Origin: Ahaetulla prasina
Lineage: Eukaryota > Chordata > Lepidosauria > Squamata > Colubridae
DNA: 64,000 nt
Direction of reading: 5' to 3'
Assembly: GCF_028640845.1 (NCBI RefSeq)
Contig: NC_080541.1
Coordinates: 162,055,502-162,119,501, forward strand
The notes under the pieces are model-generated. The model ran no database searches. It had not been told where the DNA came from and saw only the letters and a list, made by a program, of their open reading frames with translations. Shown in pieces: positions 1-14,600 of the stretch. Numbering within the stretch: position 1 is the stretch's first letter; the number at the start of each line of letters is the position of its first letter. Both the position numbers and the translations under genes were made by a program.

Positions 1-527
1 ATTCAACTTTTATAGTTTCATTCAGAAAGTATGTAATGGTAAACTTAATAAAACTTCCAACTGCACAACGTAAGAATCAAGAAATCTACAGAAAGCTGTA
101 TAGAGAGGGATGAGATGGAGATAAATGGATTAGATTATAATGCATTGTAGACGTTATGACCTGCTCTGTCAGAATGACCAGTTTTCTTAGATAATGTCCT
201 AAAGATTGAAGATCCATGGTTCCAATAGAAATGTTGAATACTTGTGGCATATTGTCCTAGCAGAACATGGAATCTCTAGATTTTATTTTGAGCACTGGAG
301 CTTGTATAATAGTAATAATGATAATAGTATTCTATAATAGTAATAATAATATAAAAACCTGGAAGGATTTTTTTTAGAATGTACATGTATCTCTGAAGGG
401 ACACCTATTCAGGCAGATTTATTTTTGTCAGTGTACCTGAAAACCCATTAGTAATTTAATGGTAGTAATCAGCTTCAGTTTTCAAATAACGTATAACAAT
501 GAAATGCTTTAAAATAAAATTCCATAC
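1..527. other. LEPR intron after Box 1 exon
   Basis: AT-rich intron with a short TAATAG/TAATAA-rich tract near 300-350. I see no gene, no recognisable repeat family and no short-isoform exon. Confidence 0.6.
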
Positions 528-603
528 CTTTTGGAAATTAACTCCTTGTGCCCAGGAACAATTCTTCGGGTTTGGGACATCAACCCACAATAATTTCTTA
601 ATT
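528..603 (-). CDS. LEPR: LEPR coding exon 17: cytoplasmic Box 1
   Basis: 76 nt, residues about 848-873. [25 protein letters not shown] contains the proline-rich Box 1 (PNPKN) that docks JAK2, and matches human [20 protein letters not shown]. All LEPR isoforms share this exon; alternative terminal exons follow it. It ends in phase 0 at GTATGG. The next coding exon is beyond base 1. Reading through the donor would add about 24 residues before a stop near 456. Confidence 0.98.
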
Positions 604-3600
604 CTGAAAAAAATGCAGATAATGAATTGATTTGGTTCAAAGATAAGCAAAAGCAAATTTGGTGTAGAGTCTAAGGCTGTGAACCAGGACCTGGAAGATC
701 CTGATTCAAGGCTACCCTCAGCTATGAAGATGTACTCTATGGTTTTGTCTCTCTCTGCTCTTTCTTTCCTATATGAAAAATAAAAGAAGCAGTGCTATGT
801 ATACTGTATAGTCTTTAACAGAAGCTAAGATATAAATCTAACAAAATAATGATGAGAAAAAATATTACAGCTTCTGGGTTGCTGCAAAGAATAATACTAC
901 AATGCAAACTCTAATAATTGTGAAATATTTCATAATTTTAATTTTTAAATTTATTCTCTATTCATCCATTCAAATGGATGATCATATAGATTATTGTATG
1001 TAATATTCTCCTAATATGAACAGATTCAGCAAGCCATCATGAAGTAAAACTTTACCTATGCTGCAAAATCAACAGTGCTCCAAGCAGCAGAAATGAGCAT
1101 GAAATCATTAAGGGTAGAATCACATAGAAGTTCACATCATGTTGCTTTTCAATCCCATCTGGAAAAATAATTTATTTATTACCATTGCATTCCAAATACA
1201 CTTGCAAGATATTACTTCAGTGACATTAAACTGAATGGGTGAAGATTATTCTAGAGAATATGCCTAACGAAGTCTCCTAAAATAAAAACTGAATAGTAGA
1301 TACTCTAGATTATATTTTTCAATTCAGATCCTATGTACAATGCAAGAAAATTCCATTAAATTCACCAGGCCTCCAGCTTAATTAATGAATAAGATTAAAA
1401 GGCTTTAAACCTTGAGTCCTTTTTTCCTCAAAGTTAAATCTTGATCGGTTTGAATTAATCAGATTTTTTAAAAATGATTTTAAGTAAGTTTGAATATATA
1501 GTTAAAAATACATTGATTGGCTAAATTAGCCATGCATCTCAATTCTCTGTATGAATACTCAAAAAGAAGCAGCATTAAAAACAGCATTAACAGGCAGGAA
1601 ATACTGCTAAAGAAGAATGACAATGACTGTGTAGTTTCATTTTTGCCCTCCATGGCCTCCTGTAGCACTGCTGGCTGAAAACAGGCCATGTGGCCCATTT
1701 TCTGCCTTCTGGGCCTCCAGCAGCACTCTGCTGGCCAAAAACAGGCCACAGGGGGGCCGCACATGGCCCATTTTAGCCAGCAGAGGCACCGCGGGCTAGT
1801 CCTTTGATATTTCCAGGCAGGCCCCATAGGCCAGATTTAAGCATCCCGCGGGCCGAATCCGGCCTGCTCTAAGTAATGCATACTTAATAGAGCTAAGCAT
1901 TCAAAGGCACTTCAAACAGTGGTGGGATTCAGCCAGTTCTCACCATTTCGGGAGAACCGGTTGTTAACTTTCTGAGCAGTTTGGTGAACTGGTTATTGGA
2001 AGAAATCATTAGGGCAGAGAACCGGTTGTTAAATTATTTGAATCCCACCACTGGCTTCAAACATATATCAGCAGAAATGAAATGCATCCTAACCCTATAT
2101 AAAAGTATTAATAATGTATATTATACAAAATTATATTATATGAACTAAAAGCGATATTTAAGGCAGATACAATCTCCTGCTCTGCCATTGTAAGTAGCAA
2201 TCATGTCCCACTATACTTGACAAAATGATATGTGAAATAAAAACATTTCTATACTTAAATGTAAACTATTACTATGCTGCTATCTGTTATAAAGGTTCGG
2301 TTGTGTCCAGAAATTCTTCTTGAATGTTTTTGTAGTGCAATTTTTTGTTTTGTTTTACATTTTCAATATAAATAGTTGAACCAAAAAAAAAAAAATGGCT
2401 GAAGCTGTATTTCAAGGCAGGATTATTTAGAATTAAAAGTTAATAATAATTTGTACAAACATACATATCCTATTTTTCGGAGTATAAGACACACTTTTCC
2501 CCCCTAAAAGAGGATGAAAATTTGGGTGTGTCTTATACACCGAATGTATAAAGCAGGCTGTTTCCTGTTTGCTGTTTGCTGCAAGGAGGAAAATTGCTGG
2601 GGGCAGAGGCAGATTTTTTTTCTTCTTGTTTTCATCCCCAAAAATGGTAGGTGTGTCTTATAGTCCGGAGCATCTTATACTCTGAAAAATATGGTACCCA
2701 TTACACTGTTGAGATGAGTGGCTCTATAAATCAATCAATCAATCAGTCAATCAATCAAACAAGCAAACATTCTTCAGCTTCAAACTAAGCAAATAAGCAC
2801 AGAACATGAATAAAAAATAAAACACCAAAATGCATGATATAAGAAAAAAAAAATAGTTAAATCTAATTTCGATCAAAATCAGTCACTGTATTCATTCAAT
2901 TCATTCAATTCTACTCTTGCAATCATTCTTGCTTCTACAATTTCCATATATCACTTCATACATTGCCTTTTGTTCTTTCAACTTAATTTCTCTTATTTTG
3001 AGTACCAGTAATCCTTGACTTACAACCATTCATTTAGTGCCTATTCAAAGTTACAATGGCACTTGAAAAATTGACTCATCGTTTTTCACACTTACGACCG
3101 TTGCAGCATCCTCATGGTCATGTGTCCAAAATTCGGACATTTGGTAACTGGTTCATATTTAGCCTTCCCTGGACCCGGCTGTTTTAGGTAATTATCGTCC
3201 GGTCTCCAACCTTTGCTTCGCGGCGAAGGTTGTAGAGAGTATGGTGGCATGTCAGTTTCCCCGGCACCTGGAGGAAACTGTCTATCTAGACCCGTTCCAG
3301 TCCGGTTTCCGGCCCGGATACAGCACGGAGACGGCTTTGGTCGCGTTGGTGGATGATCTCTGGAGGGCCAGGGATAGGGGTTGTTCCTCTGCCCTGGTCC
3401 TATTAGACCTCTCAGCGGCTTTTGATACCATCGACCATGGTATCCTGCTGCGCCGGTTGGAGGGATTGGGAGTGGGAGGCACTGTTTATCGGTGGTTCTC
3501 CTCCTATCTCTCCGATCAGTCGCAGACGGTGTTGACAGGGGGGCAGAGGTCGACCCCGAGGCGCCTCACTTGTGGGGTGCCACAGGGGTCGATTCTCTCG

Positions 3601-4700
3601 CCCCTTCTGTTCAACATCTATATGAAGCCGTTGGGTGAGATCATCAGTGGCTTCGGTGTGAGGTACCAGCTGTACGCTGATGACACTCAGCTGTACTTTT
3701 CCACACCGGGCCACCCCAACGAAGCTATCGAAGTGCTGTCCTGGTGTCTGGAAGCCGTACGGGTCTGGATGGGGAGAAACAGGCTCAAGCTCAATCCCTC
3801 CAAGACAGAGTGGCTGTGGATGCCGGCATCCCGGTACAGTCAGCTGAGTCCGCGGCTGACTGTTGGGGGCGAGTCATTGGCCCCGATGGAGAGGGTGCGC
3901 AACTTGGGCGTCCTCCTGGATGAACGGCTGTCTTTTGAAGATCATTTGACGGCCGTCTCCAGGAGAGCTTTTTACCAGGTTCACCTGGTCCGCCAGTTGC
4001 GCCCCTTTCTAGACCGGGATGCCCTATGCACGATCACTCACGTCCTCGTGACGTCTCGTCTGGATTACTGCAATGCTCTCTACATGGGGCTCCCCTTGAA
4101 GGGCATCTGGAGGCTTCAGTTAGTTCAGAATGCGGCTGCGCGGGTGATAGAGGGAGCCCCTCGTGGCTCCCATGTGACACCTCTCCTATGCAGACTGCAC
4201 TGGCTACCTGTGGCCTTCCGGGTGCGCTTCAAGGTTTTGGTAACTATCTTTAAAGCGCTCCATGGCATAGGGCCGGGCTATTTACAGGACCGCCTGCTGC
4301 TACCGAATACCTCTCACCGACCCGTGCGCTCTCACAGAGAGGGACTCCTCAAGGTGCCGTCTGCTAGACAGTGTCGTTTGGCGACACCCAGGGGAAGGGC
4401 CTTCTCTGTGGGGGCTCCCACCCTCTGGAACGAACTCCCCCCAGGACTTCGCCAACTTCCAGATCTCCGAACCTTCCGCCGCGAGCTTAAAACATATTTA
4501 TTCATCTGCGCAGGACTGGACTAGATTTTAAATTTATATTGGTTTTAATGGGTTTTATTATTTATATTGCTTTTTTTAATTATTCGGCTGTGTAGAATAA
4601 GTTTTTTAATTGTTATTTTATTCTGTATTTATTTGTACTTTTTTATCTGCCTGTGAACCGCCCTGAGTCCCTAGGGAGATAGGGCGGTATATAAATACGA

Positions 4701-4739
<39 letters not shown>

Positions 4740-5311
4740 AAATTTACAAACATATCCCCAGGTCATGTTATCACCTTCTGTGACCGTCTAACAAATCATT
4801 ATGGAAGCTAGATCATTTAACAAATGTGGCAAGAAATGCTGTAAAATGGGGCAAAGCTTACTTAACAACCGTATTTGCTTAGCAATAGAAATTTTGAGCT
4901 CAATATTTGAAATTGTGGCTGTAAATAGAGGACTACCTGTATCATGCAACCATGATTTTCTTGGCCTTCTCTTTCCCCTCAATCTTCTTCCATATTTTTG
5001 TTCTGTAATTAAAGCCTCAATCATGCTCTTTATATCATAAACTGTCTCGGTATATTTCTTTTTTTACTAATTACTTATTACTATCCTTTAATTTTTTTCT
5101 TACTCTTGTATTCAACATTCAGTTTCTTTTCACCTACTCTCATTTCCATATAAACAGAGCAAAAGTATTTTATATATATAACTGTTTTATTCTGACAAAA
5201 TAAAACTACTCAAAACGCTACGTTTATTATCATGTTTTAAAATTTTCTCCATTTTTCAATCTTTAGCACAGATTCTGTCAAGTATACAAATGTATCAACC
5301 TATTCTAGTTT

Positions 5312-5358
<47 letters not shown>

Positions 5359-5642
5359 TCTGAGGTTTTCGCGGGTGTTTGTATGTAGGTCTTTGGTTAT
5401 TCGGGTTTTCTCCCGCGTAAAATTGGAAGTGTCGTGGCGACATTTCTACGAAGTCTCATTCGTCATCTTCAGGCTGGTGTTTACTAGCAATTAAAAGGAA
5501 GAAACAGCTGCGATCACACATTGCTCCTAGAAGCACGAAGCAGTAAACATCAGCTTGAAGATGACGAATGAGACTTCGTAGAAATGTCACCAAGACACTT
5601 CCAATTTTACGCTGGAGAAAACCCGAATAACCAAAGACCTAA

Positions 5643-5693
<51 letters not shown>

Positions 5694-8600
5694 CACATAC
5701 ATATATCTTTCAATTATTTAACTGATTTTTCTGTTAAATACCACTGGTCTCAGATTCCTTGGACTCTGAATAAAACATATCATCACCTTAGAAAAATATA
5801 TTCCCAACTATATGAATTGAGACTGGTGACAGAGAACTAACTGCTTTCTCTGCCAATAAAGAGAACTGTTATATAAACATCCTTCAACTACCTCCAAAGG
5901 CCTTCACAAGATTTGCCAAGAATCCATTAATTGTGAAGGATGAAAAAAAAATAGAATTTAAACCCTGCAGCACAGATATGTATTAATAGTTTCTGATTTC
6001 CTTGTGTTTAACTGGTTAATCAACTGTTGTGTTTAAGGCTTTATTCCTGTCTGCCGTAAAGATTATATATAAAGATTATAAACTAGCTAAGTCATTTTTT
6101 AGTATTTTCTGCCAAAGCAGGGACCTAATAAGGAGTTAAGGCAGTGGTGGGATTCAAGTCATTTAACAACCAGTTCTCTGCCCTGATGGTTTCTTCCAAC
6201 AACCCGTTTGCCAAACTGCTCAGAAAGTTAACAACCGGTTCTTCCGAAGTGGTGCGAACTGGCTGAATCCCACCACTGAGTTAAGGGACTGGATATCTAT
6301 TACTAACATCCAAGTCCTGAGGTGTAGTGTGAAAACAACCAATGGTGGGATTCAGCCAGTTCACACCACTTCGGGAAAACCGATTGTTAACTTTCTGAGC
6401 AGTTTGATGAACTGGTGGTTGGAAGAAATCATTAGGGCAGAGAACCGGTTGTTAAATTATTTGAATCCCACCACTGAAAACAACCAATATACTTCTAATG
6501 TCACAAGCATAAATATTCCATTTATTGTCTTCCACTTAGTTCCATCATACCTCCCGCAAACTTTACATGATATTGTGATGGAATGCCTCATCAGAAGGTT
6601 CCCTGGATCTCTGCATGAAATACATCATCTCAAGGAGACTCTACCCAGTAGATAAACAATCTAGATATCTCACCTGTAGATTTAACCACCTCAGTAACTT
6701 TCCATACATAATTTAATTTTATTTGTAATTTTATTCATCACTTGTTCTGTGTGTTTTTTAATGGTTCGTTGTTCTGATATTTTATATTGAAACATTTAGT
6801 GAGTTTTCTGCATTAATGCTTGTATTCTGTTATGTCACATGAAATAATAACAGCTTCATCAAACAGTGTTCTTATCATATTCAGCAACTGCCAGCTCCAT
6901 GTTCACACAAAACATTTCATTACCAAAGCCAAGTCACGTTCTCATGTGGTTCCTCTAAATCAACAAACATAAAAATAAATTATCTCACATTCATACATTT
7001 TTCAATGACCTGCTAACATTGGATCTGCAGACCCCCCTGCCCAGTGTAAAGGTACACTGTACTTCTCACATTTTGTTCATTGTCACACCATCACTCTTTC
7101 AAAATCAGAATTCAGTTAAACACTTTCTCAGGAACATTTAGCAGATTAGTACCCCAGTAGTTTTTAAATAGACTCTAGGTACCTTGCCTTTTCTATAGGA
7201 GACCCAACATATAATCTTCCAATCATTATGCACACATATTAAAGTCTTCATACAAATTAAATAAGTCACAGAACCCTTTCATAAGCAAACCATATCTGTA
7301 TTTTTACTTTCCTTGGTATTTTAATATTTCTGCCTTCTTATGATTTGTCAATATTTTCACTAAAGTTTTTCTATCATCACTTTTTTTCTTTGACTACAAG
7401 TAGTCCTCTACCTACAACCACAATTACAATTGTAAGTCGTCAGAGTCATAAGTCAAGGGGCCATGTGGCAAACTTGATTTTTTGACTATCTTACAACCAA
7501 ACATTTTGATTTGTATTGTTTTTTTCTGAAGAATGGCAAAAAAAAAAATCCAATGCAAATCATAGTCACGTAACCATGGCATTTTGCAACCAGTTATAAA
7601 TGTGAACTGGTTGCCAAAGTCTCAATTGTGATCACATGACCATGAGGGGAAAGTGCAGCAGTTATAACTTCAGCAACAGTTCACAGCTTTTTTGAAGTTT
7701 TTTTAACAGACCAATCATGAGTTGAGGACTACCAGTACAGTTATACCATTTGTTTTCATTCCACTTTTGATACCTACTTATCATTCCCAAGTAGAACTCT
7801 AGAGTACTTCTAGCATTCCCTCACTTTATTTTCATCCTAAAACATTTAATCACTTTTAATCCTATTAGCTCTGCTGGAGACACTTTTAACAATTTTCACT
7901 TCCAAGATAGTTTTTCCAAGATTGCCACCAATTTAAATAGTTTGTTTTTCTCTATATCCTTTAAATTTAACCATTACTTGCTCTAGTTGACTATATTCTT
8001 CACTACTCTTTTTCTCTATTTCTATCATTCTCATTTTTTTTGCCAGTTGTTCTCTTATATAAACTTTTTCTCATCCACAGCCTCTTCTTTCATTTTATCA
8101 TGTCAGTAAGCATGCTTTTTACACTCCCCATAAACATTGTACAACTGATGGAGCATGAACATCCTTCCAATTACTTTTTTTGTGATCACATTAACTTGAA
8201 ATATCCACATTGCCACAGAAATTCAGTGCAAAGAACTTGCTTGTGGTACTGAAATATAATAAATGGAAAAAGGAATAAAAGCTATTTTGAAAACCTACTA
8301 CAAAGATTCAGTAATATTAATCATAAGTAAAGTTTTCATATACATGAAGTTTTTCAATTTTTGAGTCTTCAAAGAGAGAAGGAATAACTGATGGACACTT
8401 TATTGTTCAGACATTTTTGGGAAACAAAATAATCATTCCAAGACATCCTGGAATCAGTTTGGTGGGCAATATTTTCCTTCAGAGAAGGGAGAATTAGCAT
8501 TCCATTGTCTTATTTCTAACTAACATGTAACTAATAATTCAGAATACAACATAAACAAAAGTAATTGGGCTAGGGGCAGAAAATATAGTGTAGTGAAACA

Positions 8601-11600
8601 CATATCTTAGACTTCAAGAAATCCTATTGTAAAAACGTTTAATGATTATATATAGGACTTCACAATAGTAGGAGAAAAGTGGAAAAAGTATGCACAGATT
8701 AATGGGAATTCCTGAAAACTGAGATTCTAAAAAGAACATTTGGAAATCATTAAAATGTGGAAATAAAAAGAAAGGAGCAGAAGAAACCAATGGGGTTGCT
8801 AATAAAGTTTAGTGAAAAAACTGAAAATCCAAAAAGGCACATATAAGAGGAAGAATGAAAGACATATTACCAAGAAACAGTACACGTATACCTAGATTGG
8901 TAGAAAGATGTCAGGAAAACTAAAGAGCAGAATGTACTGAGATTAGCAAAAGGGCTTATTTAGAGATGTTCAAAGTAACAAAGAAAACAATCGATATACT
9001 AGCTGCTCATTGAGGAGGGCAGAACAGATAACAAAGAAAAGGCAGTACTACTTAAATCCTATTTTGGGCCCATGTGCTCAGCGAAGATATCCATTCAACT
9101 AGGCAATTTTGAAGAACAGATTGAAGGAGCAGCATTTTCACTTCAGTTTAGTCAAAATAATCAGAAGAACTTATTGCCCGTGAACGAGTTCACATTTCCA
9201 TAGGAACTGTTTCTTAAAATATTGAAGGAACCCTGTTTCCTGTTTGGTTCTGTATTAAATCAGCCAATATTAGGTTTACCGTATTTTTTTCTTGTGATAT
9301 TTGAAACATTAAATACAATTATCCACCCCCTTTTTAATTAAAAAAATGCTGCCATAGAAGCATTTTCAATGAGGATTAAGGCATGAATCATACACATGGA
9401 TAATATCTATTGTTTTATTGCTGCTTGTAGATGTATCTTTTTTCAGGTGGGACAAGGTAGAAAATTCAGTCCAGTCCAGTAGACTTACTAATATGTTTTT
9501 GGCTGCTTTAACACCCAACAAAATTAGCTGTGTGTATAGTGCCATCTTGTGAGTTTAACTGGAAGACATATGTCAGATATGACAGATAAGCAACTTGCAT
9601 GATAAATACTTGACTTGTTCCCACATGTGTCACTTGCATGATCCTTTGTAGTCTGAGTGGCAGCAGTCATTAACAACTAAATCCCTTTCAAACTATTTAT
9701 TTTTTGCAAGCATGTTTTATATTCTATCTACTAACAGGAATAAAAATATAACTGGAATATAAATATATTCTGTTAAACGCTGTAAAAAAATGTTTTGAAG
9801 TGTGTCCTAGTATTATTTGTATTCTCATTACTATTTAAGAAGTTATAAGATAACAGTTCACTAAAATCACCTTTGGAAAATCCTTCTGTTATCGCAGGTT
9901 TTGTGACTCCTTCATTAATGACCGGATATAAACTAAATCTGTATTTCTCAATGAGTACGAAGTTATCTGGAATGAAACAATCATGTTTAATGTACAAGTA
10001 CTAGCAACTCACAGTCAGTCAGATTCATGGAAGAAACTCACAGCTGCATAAAGCGTCAGAGTTAAAGAAAGTCAAGCACCAGTTTGAGACTTACAAGTTT
10101 AGAAAACTGGCACTTTCCTATATTCCATTGTTTTGACATTGGAAAACTACAAACTACAAAACTCTCAAAATCACAAATAAAATGTTACCACATATAACAA
10201 TAATACTCTTCTTCTTCATCTATCATAATTTAAGTTGGGGCAATCCGAAGTTGCTTAACTTCTTATATATGGTTCCCCAATATTGCAAAATCATGTTGCA
10301 AAAAAAAATTAAGGAAGGAAGGTTTTTTAAAAATTTATTTTTAAAAAAATCAATGCAATTATATTAAATATGACTTAACATGACTTTTTCAGGAATTTTT
10401 ATTTTAATTGCATTCCTTATCCTTCTATGTCTCATGTCCAGATATATTTTTTTCTTCCAACGTAAGTATTGTTTAACAACAACAAAAAACACAGAAGCAT
10501 ATGTTTTCATATTCAAACTCACCAAATATATGATACCTCCTAACATTAGAAGGAGCTGTTATCCATTTAATTGGTTCTTCTCCATTTAGATTGGTCCATT
10601 CAATTACAAAGGATGTAACCACATAATCCATAGGTAAAAGTGTCCAGGACATTATTACACAACTGCTGTTCATTAGGTAGATATTCAGAGACTGCAGAAT
10701 GTTTACTAACTCAAACCAATCAAGAAACAAACAAAAAATGGTAATCAGATAGAAAATTAGAAAGAATTCACCTAATCTCTTTAAAAAGAAAATACAAAAT
10801 TACTTCATTTTACTTTGTAGATTAGAAATATTGTAAACTTCATAAGTAAAGAAAAGAATAATATCACTAGATTTCCAATTGGAAGAAACTAGTTTAATTC
10901 ACATGTATAATACAAGTACATTTATTTGGATAAAAAAATATCAAATTTAGATCAGCAAACCCAATTTTAATCTCCCTGGCCACATGTCCAAATAGCTATA
11001 CCTCATTATTTTTTGTAATGAAATGGGGTATTAAAACTTATTTAGAGACTATAGTCAATAGTATTTAATATTTATTAAATATAAATATAGTTTTATAAAT
11101 CAAATGTAGATCTTGCCTTGCCGCCTCCACTATTCTGGAGGGCATCAGGGAGAGAGAGGAATCAAACATATCAAAATGATGGGTACAATTGAGCAATCAA
11201 ATAAAATGTCTGATATCTGCATTACTTGGTTAAAAAGGGGCATGACTTTATCACTCAACTGCATCCATTTTTTTAATGTATGATGACCCCATTAACACTT
11301 TTGCACTCAGTGTTGGACTGTGGCCTCTACATGCCATCCAAAAGTGCGATATGGCCCTTGGCTGAGGGAAATACAGATCACTGTATAATTTTAATAAGTA
11401 TACTGTCCATATATTTTATCTGTTTTATATACAGTACATTTATCAGAATGCCAGCATGAGAGTAATAAAAATGAGTGAATTCAAGATTTGGTTGGAAATC
11501 CTACACTTTTTATTTAAAGAGAGGACATTCCAAAAGATCAATAGTTTCTGAATACCTTCTTTATTAAACGTATAGTCATACATTAAAAGGGTTGTATGGG

Positions 11601-14600
11601 AGCAAGAATCCAAAATGGTTGCTCTTACCTGTGCTGATTTGTTGTGAAAGAGTTAAAATAAAATTCACAGAGGAAGGTCCAATTGAGTTGATTGCTAGAA
11701 TTTTAACAGAATGTATATCTTCAGACCATGAAAAAGTATAAGTAGTGTCATTTTCTACATAGTCAGACCAAGCCATATTTTCTGAGGTATTATGCTCTAC
11801 TACATAGTCTAGGACACTACATAAAGAAAGATTCTTCATCAGTGGCTGTAAAAAAATACATATATATTAGATATTTTGTATTGCAGTTGAAACTAAAGTT
11901 TATATTTTTTTTAAATAATACAGGAGAAGATATTTGATTCATTTCCTACAAATGTTAACTTTCACAGTCTTATATAGCCAATTAGGTCAGAAATTAAACT
12001 AATTTGCTGAGAAATCAAGAATTTTAAACTGATTTTTTCAAAGTGCACTGGAGGTTTTTAAAGTGTGAAAGCAATTAGATGGATTTCTAATTTAGTAAAC
12101 TATCTGTGTTGGTTCCATATTTCTAAGAATTCTGATTGGAAACACTTGTTAGTTTAGACAGGCAGACTGTTTTTGGTTTAAGGCATTGGGTAGAATCCAG
12201 TGGCATGGGAACAGACTTCTGCTCATACAAGAGAATATTCTCTCCTTCTCTGCAACAGCCATGTATCCTCAGGATCTAATCTTTAGACCTGGGAATCCTT
12301 TGGAGCAAATTTTGAAATCATGTAGAATATTGCAAGGAGAAGGAAGAACTGTTTGGCTTTAGGGTTTATTTGCATTAACTGTTGACATTGCAAGTACAGT
12401 TGTACCTGTTCAACTTTTTAAAAGGTTGTAGGATTTTAAAGAACCATGCTATAAATTTGCTAATGAGCTGATTTTGATAATGAATTTGTTTGGATCATGC
12501 ATCCCTGAAAGGCAACGCAAACCTGAATTATGCCTATCACAAATAGAAATGAAAAAAATTCTACCTTTAATTCCTTTGAAAACGAATTTACAAATTCTAT
12601 TCCAAGGCAACTTTTAGCATTAAAGCCTACTAGGATTTATTTTTTTCCTGAATCAAAGCTTAATCAAAAATAGTTCTGAGAAAACATACACTTCGGAAAG
12701 TTGCGTGTAAACAATAATAATTACATTGTGGAACTTCAACTTTTAAAAAACTTCCCCTTTTCTATTTTTAAAAAAAGGTTCTTGATTAATATATGTTAAG
12801 AATTGTGTAAATCAGGACACTACATAAAATGTCTTCTTTATATTTTTAACTAATTGAAAGAGAAAGCCAAATTGACTATTATCCCACCAACATTAACAGT
12901 AAAGGAATTGCAGTTTTAGCTAGTTTGATATATCTAATTGTAAGGAATAATAGAGCATTACAAAAAATTAGATGTTGAGCAGCTGCTTCTTCTTCTCAGA
13001 CTTACCTTCCAAAGCAAAGTGACATTTTTCTGATTCATAATGGGATCTTCATTAATAACTCTCCAGAATTCCGGTCCTCTCAAAGGAGCTGAAAAAATAA
13101 TGCATATTTCAAATTGTTTACATACAACTTGTTCTAAATGAAAAGCATATAGGTAATATAGCATATAGCCAAAAGCAAATAGGTAATATACTGACCTTTG
13201 ATATCCTTAACAACTGTATAAGCAGATCTGCTCCAATCACTCCAATAGCCAATTCCTTCAGTCATCCTGCAGCGCACCTGTATAATGTAAACTATGCAGG
13301 GATCTTGTACTGCAATACTCACAGAGCTAACTGATACAGCAGGAACTTCCTGAATCTATAAAAAAAGCAAAGAAACCTAAACAATAATAATAAAGTAATT
13401 TTTGAGTGGCTAAAGCCAAGATTGGATATCTATTAAATATTCTAGAGAAAAGAAACACATCACAATTGTTCTTTTTCCTCCCAAAATGAACCAGACACTA
13501 ATAAAACTAACAGAACAATCCTAAGTAAAGAAGTAGTTTGCATCAAATCAGAACATACCTTCCAGTTAATGTCTTCTCCGCTAGTCACATATCGAACTTG
13601 AAACTGAAGGTCATTCTTTGGAAGTTCAGGGTTCTTCCAACTCACATTCAGTTGCCCAGTGTCCTCTGTAATCTCAGCTTTGACACTGAAGGGAGAGAAT
13701 GGCTTCACTAGAAAGGTGAACAAAAGAAATTTGGCTGACTTACTGAATATCTCCCTTGGATACCTATGCATTGGTTCTTCCCTATTGCATTTCACTAAAG
13801 CAATGTATCCTGCAATTTATAAAAACATGCGTTTGTCATACTTTAATTGTAAGCAATTGCAGTAATAACCTGTTGCCTTAAAAATAAGTTCCTTCTCATG
13901 AAAAACTCCTTCTGTGATTCTTTCTCACCCAATCTAGAATTAACTCATGACCACTATGTTAAACTTGTGCCAAAATCTAGAGGACAGCATTGCTTCTCCA
14001 AGGTTTTTCTAGTGTTCTTACATTTTTGGAAGAAATATAATATCTAGCTTCTCAATAATCTGGTAAAGACTAATAGCTGAAAAATACTGGGTTGCCCAAT
14101 TCTAAAGATTTTATGGAATTGGATTTCTGATGTTATACTTCCAAGACCAGCAGTCAGGCATTGCACAGTGATACATGAAGAAGAGTGGTTACCAAACTAT
14201 TAACATATAGGCAGGGCAAGAAGCAATGGATGGAAACTTATCAAGGACAGAAGTAACCTAGAACTAAGAAGAAATTTCCTTAAACAACAATTAATCAGTG
14301 GAATAACTTGCCTCCAGAAGTTGTGAATGCTCTAACACTGGAAGTTTTTAAGAAAAGATTGGACAACCATATGTCTGAAATAGTATAGTGTTTCCTGCCT
14401 AGGCAGGAGGCTGGATTAGAAGACCTCCAAGGTCCCTTGCAAGTGTGTTACTCTATTCTATTCTATTCTATTCTGTTCTATTCTATTCTATTCTATTCTA
14501 TATGATACAGATGCAAGACAGGAGTAGTATTCACTTACCTTCATCACCGGTTTGCAAATGTGGGTGCGCGAGCGCATGTGCTCGCTTTGCTTGCGTGCAA

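Noticed and set aside
456..656. 66-codon minus frame as a separate gene
   Set aside because: Its middle is LEPR coding exon 17 (528-603); both ends are intron read-through.
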